A DNA stretch of 64,000 nt from Agrobacterium tumefaciens. GTDB lineage: Bacteria; Pseudomonadota; Alphaproteobacteria; Rhizobiales; Rhizobiaceae. The notes under the pieces were generated by a model, which was not told the DNA's origin, searched no databases, and saw only the letters and a program-made list of their open reading frames with translations. The stretch covers positions 310,001-374,000 of the forward strand of contig NZ_JXQV01000012.1 in the NCBI RefSeq assembly GCF_000834635.1, read 5' to 3'. How positions within the stretch are numbered: the first letter of the stretch is position 1; each line of letters opens with the position of its first letter. Below are positions 36,378 to 45,009 of this stretch, one piece after another. The position numbers and the translations under genes are program-made.

Positions 36378-37751
36378 CTAAAGCAAAGTCCCACTCAAGA
36401 TCAGCAGTGCCACCGAAAAGTAGATCACCAGACCGGTGACATCCACCAGCGTTGCCACAAAGGGTGCAGAGGCTGAGGCGGGGTCCAACCGCATGCGTTG
36501 TAGCAGGAAGGGCAGCATGGAGCCGGTGATCGAGCCGAAGGTGACGATGCCAACCAGCGCGCTGAAGACGGTGAAGCCAACCAGCAGCCAATGTTCGCCG
36601 TAATCATAAAAGCCAGCCTGTTGCCACACCGTCAGCCGCAGGAAGCCGATGGCGCCGAGGATTGCGCCGAGCGTCAGGCCCGTTGGTAATTCACGCAGCA
36701 ACACCCGCCACCAGTCGGACAGTTTGAGTTCGCCCAGCGCCAGCGCCCGGATGATGAGCGATGTGGCCTGCGACCCGGAATTGCCGCCTGAGGACATGAT
36801 GAGCGGTATGAAGAGCGTTAGCACCACGGCCTTTTCCAGCTCTCCCTCAAAATGCTGCATGGCGCTGGCCGTCAGCATTTCACCGAGGAACAAGGCGGAA
36901 AGCCAGCCGGCGCGTTTGCGGATCATGTCGAGAAAGCCCATCGTCATATAGGGCTTGCCGAGAGCCTCCATGCCGCCGAATTTATGCGCATCTTCGGTGG
37001 TGTCGGCAATCATCGTGTCGATCACGTCATCCACCGTGACGATGCCGAGAATGTGGTCGTGCTCATCGACAACGGGAATGGCCAGAAGGTCATGCTTGCG
37101 GATGAGGCGGGCGACATCCTCCTGCGACATCAGCGGGTCGGCATAGGTGATGCCTTCCTTGGATGCGACGGTGAGGATGGAGGCAAAGGGTTCGCCGGTC
37201 ACGAGGCGGCGCAGGGTGACGACATTGGCAAGGGTGCCATTTTCGGCCAGCACATAGATGGCGTAAACCGTTTCGCGGGACCGCTCGACGATGCGGATAT
37301 GCGCAAGGGTTTTTTCCACCGTCCAGCGGTCGGGCACGCTGACGAACTCCGTCGTCATCATGGAGCCAGCCGTGCGGGGCGGATAGGTCATCAGGTGCTG
37401 GATGGCGGTGGCGGTTGCGCGGTCCAGCCGGGCAAACAGCTTTGCGCGTGGCTCGTCGTCCATATCAGCCATCACATCTGCCACGCGGTCATCCGACATC
37501 AGATTGACGAGGGGAACAGCCCGATCCAGCGGGATGAGCGCAAGGATTTCGGCGGCCCGGTGAAGTTCGGGACGATCCAGAACGGCAACGGCCTTTGCCT
37601 GTGGCATTTTCAGCAGAGCGTCGACGGCGTCGTCCAAGTCAAGCGTGTTGAGGTGGTCGACCCGTTCTGCAATTGTGGTTGGGCCAATGCTGCCGGCGCG
37701 CAGAATGCGTGCAGCTTTGCTGGCTCTCTGGGAGAGGTTTTGAAAGTTCAT
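36378..37751 (-). CDS. mgtE: Magnesium transporter MgtE
   Basis: MgtE is a Mg2+-gated magnesium channel of the inner membrane. The 457-residue protein has the cytosolic N domain (about residues 25-130, helical), two CBS domains (about 135-255) with the typical VVDEHDHILGIVTVDDVID stretch, a connecting helix, and five membrane helices at the C terminus with the pore-lining PLIMSSGGNSGSQA segment. The start ATG follows GGAAGGTGAGCAATC. The leader can fold over this ribosome site (see the regulatory entry at 37756). Confidence 0.94.
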   Translation of the reverse strand: MNFQNLSQRASKAARILRAGSIGPTTIAERVDHLNTLDLDDAVDALLKMPQAKAVAVLDRPELHRAAEILALIPLDRAVPLVNLMSDDRVADVMADMDDEPRAKLFARLDRATATAIQHLMTYPPRTAGSMMTTEFVSVPDRWTVEKTLAHIRIVERSRETVYAIYVLAENGTLANVVTLRRLVTGEPFASILTVASKEGITYADPLMSQEDVARLIRKHDLLAIPVVDEHDHILGIVTVDDVIDTMIADTTEDAHKFGGMEALGKPYMTMGFLDMIRKRAGWLSALFLGEMLTASAMQHFEGELEKAVVLTLFIPLIMSSGGNSGSQATSLIIRALALGELKLSDWWRVLLRELPTGLTLGAILGAIGFLRLTVWQQAGFYDYGEHWLLVGFTVFSALVGIVTFGSITGSMLPFLLQRMRLDPASASAPFVATLVDVTGLVIYFSVALLILSGTLL

Positions 37752-37755
37752 GATT

Positions 37756-37801
37756 GCTCACCTTCCAGTCGATCCGCCGATCACGGCGGAACGTGGTGAG
37801 C
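37756..37801 (-). promoter_or_regulatory. mgtE: mgtE leader hairpin masking the ribosome site
   Basis: On the mRNA, GCUCACC (from 37801-37795) is fully complementary to GGUGAGC (37762-37756), which overlaps the mgtE Shine-Dalgarno GGAAGG. Between them lies a perfect 7-bp hairpin UCCGCCG/CGGCGGA with loop 37780-37783. Pairing would hide part of the ribosome site and so could hold translation down. It is not an M-box type element that I recognise. Confidence 0.45.
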
Positions 37802-38040
37802 CGACAGGTGTCAGATCAGTGCACGCATCGCCGTGTTCGGCAAAGGCAATCGACTACTACTGTCGCTTGACATCTAATGATGCTCCGTGGAAATCTGCGC
37901 CAGACCACTGATTTGACCTGCGCATATCCAAGCAAATGCGCCCGAAAACAGGGCGAGTCAAGCAGGCCAAATATGAAATTTTGGCAAGGTAAATAGACGG
38001 CCCAAACGGTCGTCACGGGTCTTGTCCGGGTGCTCCGAAA

Positions 38041-39291
38041 TCAGGCCGTGAGAGCCGCCTTATCACGTCGTTCCAGCGCCACGGCTATGCCGAAAACGAT
38101 GAGGCCTGCGAAGGACAGAACGGCGCCAATATAGCCTGTGGATGCGTAGCCATAACCCATTGCAATGGCGAGGCCGCCGAGCCATGCGCCGAGCGCGTTG
38201 GCAATGTTGAAGGCGGAGTGGTTGGACGCTGCGGCCAGTGTTTGCGCATCTGCTGCAACATCCATGAGGCGGGTCTGTACGGCGGGGCAGGCCGCAAAGC
38301 CGCAGCCGATGAGAAAGACGCAGAGGCACAGCATATAGGGATTGTGGGCCGTCAGCCCGAACAGCGCCATCAGCACCACATTCACCGCCAGCATGCCGCC
38401 AATCGTGCCGTTCAGCGAAAGATCGGCCAGACGTGATCCGACGACATTGCCGACATTCATGCCGATGCCGAACAGCGCGAGAACCACCGGCACGGAAGCG
38501 ACCGGCATCATGGCGACATCGGTTGTGGTTTTGGCAATGTAGCTGAAGACGGCAAACATGCCGCCGAAACCGACCGAAGCCACGGCCAGCGACAGCCACA
38601 CCTGGCCGCGCTTGAAAGCGCCCAGTTCACGCCAGATGCTGGCACCTTCCTGCACCTTGTCACGCGGCTGGAAAAGCCAGAGCAGCGCAACCGTCAGCAC
38701 CGCAATGCCGCCGACCATGAGGAAAGCTGCCCGCCATGAGAACAGTTGCCCGAAGAATGTGGCCAGAGGCGTGCCGAGCAGCGTTGCGATTGTCAGCCCC
38801 AGCATGACGCGGCCCACGGCGCGGGTGCGCTTGTGGATGGGGGCCATGGATGCGGCAACCAGCGCGGCCACGCCAAAATAGGCGCCGTGCGGCAAGCCGG
38901 AAATGAACCGCAATATCGTGAATGTCAGGAAGTCTGGCGCAAGGGCGCTCAGAATATTGCCAATGGCAAACAGGCTCATCAAGGACAAGAGCAGCGCACG
39001 TCGCGTCATGCGTGCCGCAAGCACGGCAATGATGGGCGCGCCGATGACGACACCGATTGCATAGGCGGCGATCACATAGCCCGCCTGCGGAACGGTGACG
39101 CCGTAGGTCGTCGCCACATCCGGCAACAGGCCCATAATGGCAAATTCACCCGTGCCGATGCCGAACCCACCGGCGGCAAGCGCCAGTTCGATGAGGGCGA
39201 TGGAAAGGGGTGTGAGTGCCGTGGGCGATGGCGGCGCAACAGGTTCTACTGCCACGTCTGAGCGGATCTGCGAAGAGCGTGTCTGGGTCAT
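38041..39291 (-). CDS. MFS exporter, DHA1 / AraJ-like family
   Basis: This is a 416-residue major facilitator with 12 predicted helices. I use the ATG at 39291 (MTQTRSSQ), although the Shine-Dalgarno there is weak and the frame stays open for another 52 codons; upstream residues are not family-like. The motif-A type loop between helices 2 and 3 reads LAARMTRRALLLS, and helix 4 carries RFISGLPHGAYFGV, as in sugar/drug efflux proteins of the AraJ/NepI group. The substrate is unknown. A terminator-like hairpin and a 16-bp palindrome lie in its leader, suggesting regulated expression. Confidence 0.88.
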   Translation of the reverse strand: MTQTRSSQIRSDVAVEPVAPPSPTALTPLSIALIELALAAGGFGIGTGEFAIMGLLPDVATTYGVTVPQAGYVIAAYAIGVVIGAPIIAVLAARMTRRALLLSLMSLFAIGNILSALAPDFLTFTILRFISGLPHGAYFGVAALVAASMAPIHKRTRAVGRVMLGLTIATLLGTPLATFFGQLFSWRAAFLMVGGIAVLTVALLWLFQPRDKVQEGASIWRELGAFKRGQVWLSLAVASVGFGGMFAVFSYIAKTTTDVAMMPVASVPVVLALFGIGMNVGNVVGSRLADLSLNGTIGGMLAVNVVLMALFGLTAHNPYMLCLCVFLIGCGFAACPAVQTRLMDVAADAQTLAAASNHSAFNIANALGAWLGGLAIAMGYGYASTGYIGAVLSFAGLIVFGIAVALERRDKAALTA

Positions 39292-39312
39292 GGCTTCTGT
39301 GACGGAGATAGG

Positions 39313-39350
39313 CAAAAAAAAGGGCAAGGCCGGGGTCTCGGCCTGCCCTG
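39313..39350 (-). terminator. Terminator-shaped hairpin in the MFS leader
   Basis: On the minus strand the arms AGGGCAGGCCG and CGGCCTTGCCCT pair over 11 positions with one bulged base and are followed directly by TTTTTTTT (39320-39313), only 21 bases before the MFS start codon. No minus-strand gene lies upstream, because the neighbouring lipid kinase is divergent. It therefore looks like an attenuator or the end of a short leader RNA. Confidence 0.65.
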
Positions 39351-39357
39351 ACTGGAG

Positions 39358-39373
39358 TTTGGTGGCCACCAAA
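39358..39373. promoter_or_regulatory. Perfect 16-bp palindrome in the MFS leader
   Basis: TTTGGTGGCCACCAAA is self-complementary over all 16 bases, 67 bases before the MFS start and 8 bases upstream of the terminator-shaped hairpin. It could be an operator for a dimeric repressor or a stem of the leader RNA. Confidence 0.5.
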
Positions 39374-39517
39374 ATGACCTTATCTGCTCGCATACCATAA
39401 AGTTGTGCACTGCGGTAGTGTTTGATTCGGCAAAATAGTCGCATCACGCGAAAAGTGTACGGAACTGAATGGGCGTAGTTCCATTAAGGCTGCGCGTAAC
39501 GGGGGCTGGATAAGCAT

Positions 39518-40429
39518 ATGAAGCTGGTGGCGATTTTTAACCGCGATGGCGGGACCTTCAAAACCACTGATATGGATGCCTATTGCGACCATGCGCGAAC
39601 GGTGTTCCAGAATGCCGGGCACGAAATCGAATGCCGTACGGTTTCCGGCAAGGACATTGTCGCGGAGATGGAATGTACAGCCGACGACAAGGGGCTGGAT
39701 GGCCTAATCGCTGGCGGTGGCGATGGCACAATTTCGGCTGCGGCAGGCATCGCCTGGAAACACGGTATCGCTCTTGGCGTCGTTCCCGCTGGCACCATGA
39801 ACCTCTTTGCCCGCTCGCTGAAATTGCCGCTCGATATCTGGCAGGCGGTGGATACGCTGGCGCAGGGCCACGTCTTCAATGTTGACATTGCCAGTGCCAA
39901 CGGACGGCCTTTCGTGCACCAGTTTTCCGCAGGCCTGCATGCGCGCATGGTGAGATACCGCGACAGAATGGAATATGCATCGCGCCTGGGAAAGATCCGC
40001 GCCAATGTGCGCGCAGCCATCGGCGTTGTCTTCAATCCACCTATCTTTGATATGGAATACACCGTTGCGGGGGAAACGAAGCATCAGCGCGTTTGCGCCA
40101 TCTCCGCATCCAACAATGAATTCGGCCAAAGTGCCTTGCTGGTGGCTGATGACATCACGCGCGGCAAGCTGGGGCTTTATATTGCAGACGCCCTGACGCC
40201 ATCGGGCGTGGCGCGCCTTGCCATCGACATCATGCGCGGCAAGCTAAAGGAAAACGCTGCCGTGACGGCCATGACGGTGACTGAAGCGGAACTTCATTTC
40301 CCCAAGCGCCGCAAGGATGTGCGGTGTGTTATCGATGGTGAACTGCTGCCGATGAAGCGGGATGTGATGCTGAAAATTCACGCCGGTGAACTGAAGGTCA
40401 TTGTGGCAAAAGATTACGCAAGTGTATGA
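39518..40429 (+). CDS. Diacylglycerol-kinase-like lipid kinase
   Basis: This is a 303-residue protein of the DAGK/sphingosine kinase/YegS family, which phosphorylates lipid alcohols in the cytoplasmic leaflet. The ATP-binding motif GGGDGTISAAA lies at about residues 67-77, and the family strand ALGVVPAGTMNLFARSL follows at about residues 85-101. The C-terminal half is the beta-sandwich typical of the fold, with DGELLPMKRD near the end. Start ATG 39518 follows GGGGGCTGGATAAGCAT. It is divergent from the MFS gene. Confidence 0.88.
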   Translation: MKLVAIFNRDGGTFKTTDMDAYCDHARTVFQNAGHEIECRTVSGKDIVAEMECTADDKGLDGLIAGGGDGTISAAAGIAWKHGIALGVVPAGTMNLFARSLKLPLDIWQAVDTLAQGHVFNVDIASANGRPFVHQFSAGLHARMVRYRDRMEYASRLGKIRANVRAAIGVVFNPPIFDMEYTVAGETKHQRVCAISASNNEFGQSALLVADDITRGKLGLYIADALTPSGVARLAIDIMRGKLKENAAVTAMTVTEAELHFPKRRKDVRCVIDGELLPMKRDVMLKIHAGELKVIVAKDYASV

Positions 40430-40540
40430 TTTAAAATCAATATCGCAGATACTCTCGACTTCAGTGTCGTGAGCGGATGCCCTTGCAAAGCATGCGCGCC
40501 GTGTTAATCCTCTGAGGGGATAACAGGAGCGAGCATTGCG

Positions 40541-41911
40541 ATGAATGATACTGCCAGGACGATTTCCAACCTAGCCGCCATCGACGCCGCCCACCACCTG
40601 CATCCCTTTTCAGACATGGGAAAGCTGAACGCTTCCGGCACCCGCATCATAGAGCGGGCGGAAGGCGTGTTTATCTATGACAGCACCGGCAAGAAGTATC
40701 TGGATGCCTTTGCCGGTCTGTGGTGCGTCAATATTGGCTATGGCCGCCGTGAGATTGCCGATGCCGTTTTCCGGCAGATGAACGAACTGCCCTATTATAA
40801 CGCCTTCTTCGGCACCACGACGGCGCCAGCAACGCTTCTGGCGCAAAAGATCGTGTCCCATGCCGGACCGCATATGAACCATGTATTCTTCACCAATTCC
40901 GGCTCTGAGGCCACCGATACGTGGTTTCGCATGGCGCGGGTGTACTGGAAGGCGCTGGGACATCCGACAAAGACGCATGTCATCGCTCGCCGTAATGGCT
41001 ACCACGGATCGACTGTCGCGGGTGCCTCGCTGGGCGGGATGACGTGGATGCACGAGCAGGGCAACCTGCCCATCGAGGGTGTCTCCCATATCGGCCAGCC
41101 CTATTGGTATGCCGAGGGCGGCGATCTTTCACCTGCGGAATTCGGGCTGAAGGTGGCGCGGGAACTGGAGGCCAGAATTGATGAGCTGGGCGAGGAGAAC
41201 GTCGCGGCCTTTGTTGCTGAGCCCATTCAAGGCGCAGGCGGGGTCATCATCCCGCCTGAGACCTATTGGCCGGAAATCGCCCGCATCTGCAAGGCGCGCA
41301 ATATTCTGCTGGTCTCTGATGAGGTCATTTGCGGCTTCGGCAGGCTGGGGTCGTGGTTCGGGTACCAGCATTTTGGCTACGAGCCGGATCTAGCGCCCGT
41401 CGCCAAGGGGCTCTCATCGGGATACCTGCCCATCGGCGGCGTGCTGGTATCGGACCGTGTGGCTGAAGTCATGCTGAACAAGGTGGGTGATTTCAACCAT
41501 GGCTTTACCTATTCAGGGCATCCTGTCTGTGCTGCTGCCGCACTCGAAAACCTGCGCATCATCGAGGAGGAGGGACTGGTGGAGCGCGTGCGCGACGATA
41601 TCGGTCCCTATTTCCGGCAGGGCTGGCAAAGCCTGCTCGACCACGAGGTTGTGGGCGAAGCCGTCAATGTCGGTCTTATCGGCGGGCTGCAACTGACAGC
41701 GGACAAGGCAACGCGAAAGCGTTTCGACAAGCCTGATGAGATTGGTGCGAAGGTGCGTAACCATTGTCTGGAAAACGGGCTTGTCATGCGCGCCACGGGC
41801 GACCGCATGCTGGCCTCTCCGGCTTTGACCATCAGCCGGTCCGAGGTCGATCAGATCATATCAATCCTTCGCAAGGGACTGGATCACTTGCGCGACACGC
41901 AGGGAGCTTGA
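40541..41911 (+). CDS. Class III omega-aminotransferase
   Basis: This is a PLP enzyme of the fold type I, class III aminotransferase group (456 residues) that transfers amino groups from omega-amino acids or amines to keto acids. Visible motifs are the GLWCVNIGYGR opening, NSGSEATDTWFRMAR, NGYHGSTVAGASLGG, EPIQGAGGVIIPPETYWPEI, the PLP aspartate in LLVSDEVICGFGR and the Schiff-base lysine in APVAKGLSSGYLPIGGV. It resembles the putrescine/beta-alanine/aspartate-family transaminases; the exact substrate cannot be fixed. It is followed after 5 bases by an OsmC gene. Confidence 0.88.
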   Translation: MNDTARTISNLAAIDAAHHLHPFSDMGKLNASGTRIIERAEGVFIYDSTGKKYLDAFAGLWCVNIGYGRREIADAVFRQMNELPYYNAFFGTTTAPATLLAQKIVSHAGPHMNHVFFTNSGSEATDTWFRMARVYWKALGHPTKTHVIARRNGYHGSTVAGASLGGMTWMHEQGNLPIEGVSHIGQPYWYAEGGDLSPAEFGLKVARELEARIDELGEENVAAFVAEPIQGAGGVIIPPETYWPEIARICKARNILLVSDEVICGFGRLGSWFGYQHFGYEPDLAPVAKGLSSGYLPIGGVLVSDRVAEVMLNKVGDFNHGFTYSGHPVCAAAALENLRIIEEEGLVERVRDDIGPYFRQGWQSLLDHEVVGEAVNVGLIGGLQLTADKATRKRFDKPDEIGAKVRNHCLENGLVMRATGDRMLASPALTISRSEVDQIISILRKGLDHLRDTQGA

Positions 41912-41916
41912 ACGGC

Positions 41917-42387
41917 ATGGCAGAGAGTGAACACCACTACAAGGTTCGGATCACATGGTCAGGCAACCGCGGAACCGGCACCTCCGGCTACCGCGAATAT
42001 GATCGCTCGCACGTGATTTCGGCCGAAGGCAAGCATGATATCGCGGCATCTGCCGATCCGGTCTTTCTGGGTGATGACTCGCGGTGGAACCCGGAGGAGC
42101 TTCTGCTGGCCTCGGTTTCGGCCTGTCACAAGCTCTGGTATCTGCATTTCTGTGCGGTATCTGGCGTGGTTGTCAGCGAGTATGTGGATGAGCCGGAAGG
42201 CACCATGAAGCTGGCGCGAGGCGGTGCGGGTCATTTCAGCGAAGTGGTCCTGAGGCCAGTCGTCACAGTTTCCAGAGGCGATCTGGATACGGCGCGTGAG
42301 CTGCATGAAGACGCCCACGAACACTGTTTCATCGCCAACTCGGTCAAGTTCCCGGTTCGTGTCGAGCCGCAGATCAGGTCTGCCTGA
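41917..42387 (+). CDS. OsmC/Ohr-family peroxide-detoxifying protein
   Basis: This is a 156-residue OsmC-fold protein, which reduces organic hydroperoxides with two catalytic cysteines. Both are visible in SVSACHKLWYLHFCAVSGVVV, nine residues apart. The start ATG lies 5 bases after the aminotransferase stop and follows GGGAGCTTGAACGGC, so the two genes are probably co-transcribed. The Ohr-specific arginine cannot be confirmed by eye, so a general OsmC assignment is safer than Ohr. It converges on the GT39 gene. Confidence 0.88.
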   Translation: MAESEHHYKVRITWSGNRGTGTSGYREYDRSHVISAEGKHDIAASADPVFLGDDSRWNPEELLLASVSACHKLWYLHFCAVSGVVVSEYVDEPEGTMKLARGGAGHFSEVVLRPVVTVSRGDLDTARELHEDAHEHCFIANSVKFPVRVEPQIRSA

Positions 42388-42392
42388 AACCA

Positions 42393-43889
42393 TCACCGTT
42401 GGGGAATGGTTTCCCAGGCGTAGTAGAATGTATGCCGCTTTTCGGATGCCGCCGCATAGGGCACGTCAATGCGGGTAACGTCTGTCGGGATCGGCAATGA
42501 TGTTCGCTCGGCAAGTGCTGCCAGCACATCTGCCGGGTCTTTCTGCATCGCGGCCTCTTTGCTGTCGCCTGCCAAAAGAACCACAGAACCCGCTGGCCAA
42601 AAGGTGGGGAGCGGCTCCACGTCTCGGTCGCCAATGAAGACAGTCGAGTTGGGGAACTGCATTTTCAGATTGCCGCCCACGATGCCATCGACGGCCATGA
42701 TATATTGCGGCTCCGTGTGTCCATCGTTTCTCAGCAGCTTTGCTAAGCTGTGGTAGGGGGTGTGAACCAGTGAGTACCGGTCAAAATAGGGCGCAACCAC
42801 CCCACGGCCGAGGAGAACAAGAACGAAGCCGACTGTCAGCACGGATGTGACCGCCAGCATGGAGGGCAGCCTGCGATCGGCCAGAACACCAGCGGCCTGC
42901 ACCTTGAGACAGAGATAGAGTGGCCACAGCAGCAGATAGACGGTGACCCATTTCTGGCGAACATGGGTTGCGCCCATATACAAAACGATCAGTAGCAGGC
43001 ACAGGAACGAAAACAGCATGATCCGCCCGATGATGCGGGTAGATTGGTCGGACGCGCGCAGGATTGTCTTGATGTCCTTGAAAAACAGCGCCGCGAATAT
43101 GGCTGTGGTCAAGGCGAGGCCTTTTACAAAGGCCAGTATCAGTTCCAGCATGCCGCTCAGCCCGTGGAAGGTCGCATGTTCTGCACCCTCACGCATTTCG
43201 CTGGTGGTTTGACCTGTCGCGAGATCCAGATGGTCGAGCACCCACAGGAAGTGGGGCGTGACGATGATGAGAGCAGCAGCGGCGGTCAGCAGCAGCCGCC
43301 AGTCCAGCAGCCGGTCTCGCAGATCTTTTTCAAGCGCGATCGCGATCACTGCGGCCAAGGGAATGACGACGAAATTGTATTTCGACACTGCGCCGAGGCC
43401 GATGACGAGGCCGGTCAGAATATAGCCCAGCGCGGAGGGCTTCTTCAGCGTGCTGAACAGCACATAGACAAACAGCGACACCGCAAAAAGCGCCAGCACC
43501 GTGTGGGTAAGATCGCGTTGAGACATGACGAAAACGGTGGGCAATGTCAGCACGCCGAGCGTCGCCACATTCACCAGCGCCTTTTCACGGATGAGCAGGC
43601 GTGCGGTGAGCCAGAAATAGAGACAACAGAGAAACAGAAGACCGTTCTTGAGCACGCTCAGCGACGCAATCGACGGGCTGAGGACGGCATTCATGCCATG
43701 TTGCAGCCAGCTGTAGACCGGTGGCTGAGAGCCGTAACCCAGCAGCAGGAACTGGGAAAGGATGGCTTGTTGCGCTTCATCCACTTCAAGTCCGGGCGAG
43801 CGTATGACCCTGGATAGGATCGCGAACAGGAAGTATCCCGCAATCAGCATCAAAACCACGTCTGGATTGCGGGATAGCGCCTTGCGCAT
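42393..43889 (-). CDS. GT39-family membrane glycosyltransferase
   Basis: This is a 498-residue integral membrane enzyme of the PMT/ArnT-like superfamily (PF13231 type). I use the ATG at 43889; residues upstream in the frame overlap the GT2 gene. The first large periplasmic loop carries the acidic motif GLEVDEAQQAI, typical of polyprenyl-phosphate-sugar-dependent transferases, and about ten helices follow. Such enzymes move a sugar from a polyprenyl phosphate to lipid A, a protein or a lipid. The neighbouring GT2 could supply that donor. Sugar and acceptor are not readable. Confidence 0.84.
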   Translation of the reverse strand: MRKALSRNPDVVLMLIAGYFLFAILSRVIRSPGLEVDEAQQAILSQFLLLGYGSQPPVYSWLQHGMNAVLSPSIASLSVLKNGLLFLCCLYFWLTARLLIREKALVNVATLGVLTLPTVFVMSQRDLTHTVLALFAVSLFVYVLFSTLKKPSALGYILTGLVIGLGAVSKYNFVVIPLAAVIAIALEKDLRDRLLDWRLLLTAAAALIIVTPHFLWVLDHLDLATGQTTSEMREGAEHATFHGLSGMLELILAFVKGLALTTAIFAALFFKDIKTILRASDQSTRIIGRIMLFSFLCLLLIVLYMGATHVRQKWVTVYLLLWPLYLCLKVQAAGVLADRRLPSMLAVTSVLTVGFVLVLLGRGVVAPYFDRYSLVHTPYHSLAKLLRNDGHTEPQYIMAVDGIVGGNLKMQFPNSTVFIGDRDVEPLPTFWPAGSVVLLAGDSKEAAMQKDPADVLAALAERTSLPIPTDVTRIDVPYAAASEKRHTFYYAWETIPQR

Positions 43890-43893
43890 GGTG

Positions 43894-44904
43894 TCAGGTC
43901 TCTTCTGAGGTGTAGGTTTTGCCGATAATGTAATTGGGCGTCTGTTCATCACGGTAATAGAGGCGCGCAATCATCTCTGAGAGAATGCCTGTTGTAATCA
44001 TCTGCACAGATGACAGGAGCAGGACGACGCCGACCATCAGCATCGGCCGCGTGCCGATATCATTGCCGAAAATGAATTTATCGACGAAGAGATAGAGCAG
44101 AATGAGCGCCGCAAACGCGCCAAGACCAAGACCCAGCGAGCCGAAGAAGTGGCCCGGACGCGCCTTGTAACGCATGAAGAACATGACTGACAGCAGATCG
44201 AGAATGACGCGGAACGTTCTGGAAATGCCGTATTTCGATGCGCCAAACTGCCTGGCATGGTGGGTAACAGCCATTTCGCCGATGCGGGTGCTGGGCACCA
44301 CGCCCGCCACCCAGGCCGGGATGAAACGGTGCATTTCCCCCATTAGCTTCACCTGCTTGATGACGGATGAGCGATAAATCTTGAGGCTGCATCCGTAGTC
44401 ATGAAGGCGCACACCGGTGATCTTGCCGATCAGCCGGTTAGCGATCCAGGAGGGAACCTTGCGCAGGAAGAGCCCGTCCTGCCGGTTCTTGCGCCATCCA
44501 ACCAGAAGATCGAGTTCGCGGCGCTCCAGCTCCGAGACCATCATCGGAATATCCTTGGGGTCGTTCTGAAGGTCGCCGTCGAGCGTTGCGATCAGCCGGC
44601 CTTTGGCTGCGTCGATGCCAGCCTGCATGGCCGCTGTCTGGCCAAAATTGCGCTGTAGCGCAACGATCTTCAGATTAAGGCCGGGGCGCGAAAGGTAAGC
44701 CCTGGCATTGGCGATGGTCGCATCCGTGCTGCCATCATCTACCAGAATGAGTTCCCAACCGGCATGGTACGACAGCATCGACTCTGTGACACGCTCGATC
44801 AATGGGCCAACACTGTCTTCCTCGTTGAAAATCGGAACGACAAGCGATAGGTCCGGTGTATTGTCCATTGAAACCTCATGGCTCATGGCAGTTGGTGTCG
44901 GCAC
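43894..44904 (-). CDS. GT2 polyprenyl-phosphate glycosyltransferase (DPM1/ArnC-like)
   Basis: This is a 336-residue GT-A enzyme that attaches a sugar to a polyprenyl phosphate at the cytoplasmic face. The start is the GTG at 44904, chosen because AGGAG lies eight bases upstream; ATGs at 44886 and 44868 are possible. Motifs include VVPIFNEEDSVG, LVDDGSTD, the metal-binding DGDLQNDP, and GCSLKIYR. Two C-terminal membrane helices (about residues 235-300) are characteristic of the ArnC/GtrB branch. It ends 4 bases before the GT39 gene and is divergent from the YbhN-like gene. Confidence 0.88.
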   Translation of the reverse strand: MPTPTAMSHEVSMDNTPDLSLVVPIFNEEDSVGPLIERVTESMLSYHAGWELILVDDGSTDATIANARAYLSRPGLNLKIVALQRNFGQTAAMQAGIDAAKGRLIATLDGDLQNDPKDIPMMVSELERRELDLLVGWRKNRQDGLFLRKVPSWIANRLIGKITGVRLHDYGCSLKIYRSSVIKQVKLMGEMHRFIPAWVAGVVPSTRIGEMAVTHHARQFGASKYGISRTFRVILDLLSVMFFMRYKARPGHFFGSLGLGLGAFAALILLYLFVDKFIFGNDIGTRPMLMVGVVLLLSSVQMITTGILSEMIARLYYRDEQTPNYIIGKTYTSEET

Positions 44905-45009
44905 CGAGGTTTCTCCTGTAAGGCTTCGATCATATACTTATGAGGCGGATAGGATGCTGCGTGTTTGTTGTCCAGATAAGGCCGTAGATTGATAGGGAAT
45001 CCGGGCAAA

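Noticed and set aside
36852-37799. Plus-strand open frame opposite mgtE
   Set aside because: It is antisense to the conserved MgtE domains and has no recognisable fold.
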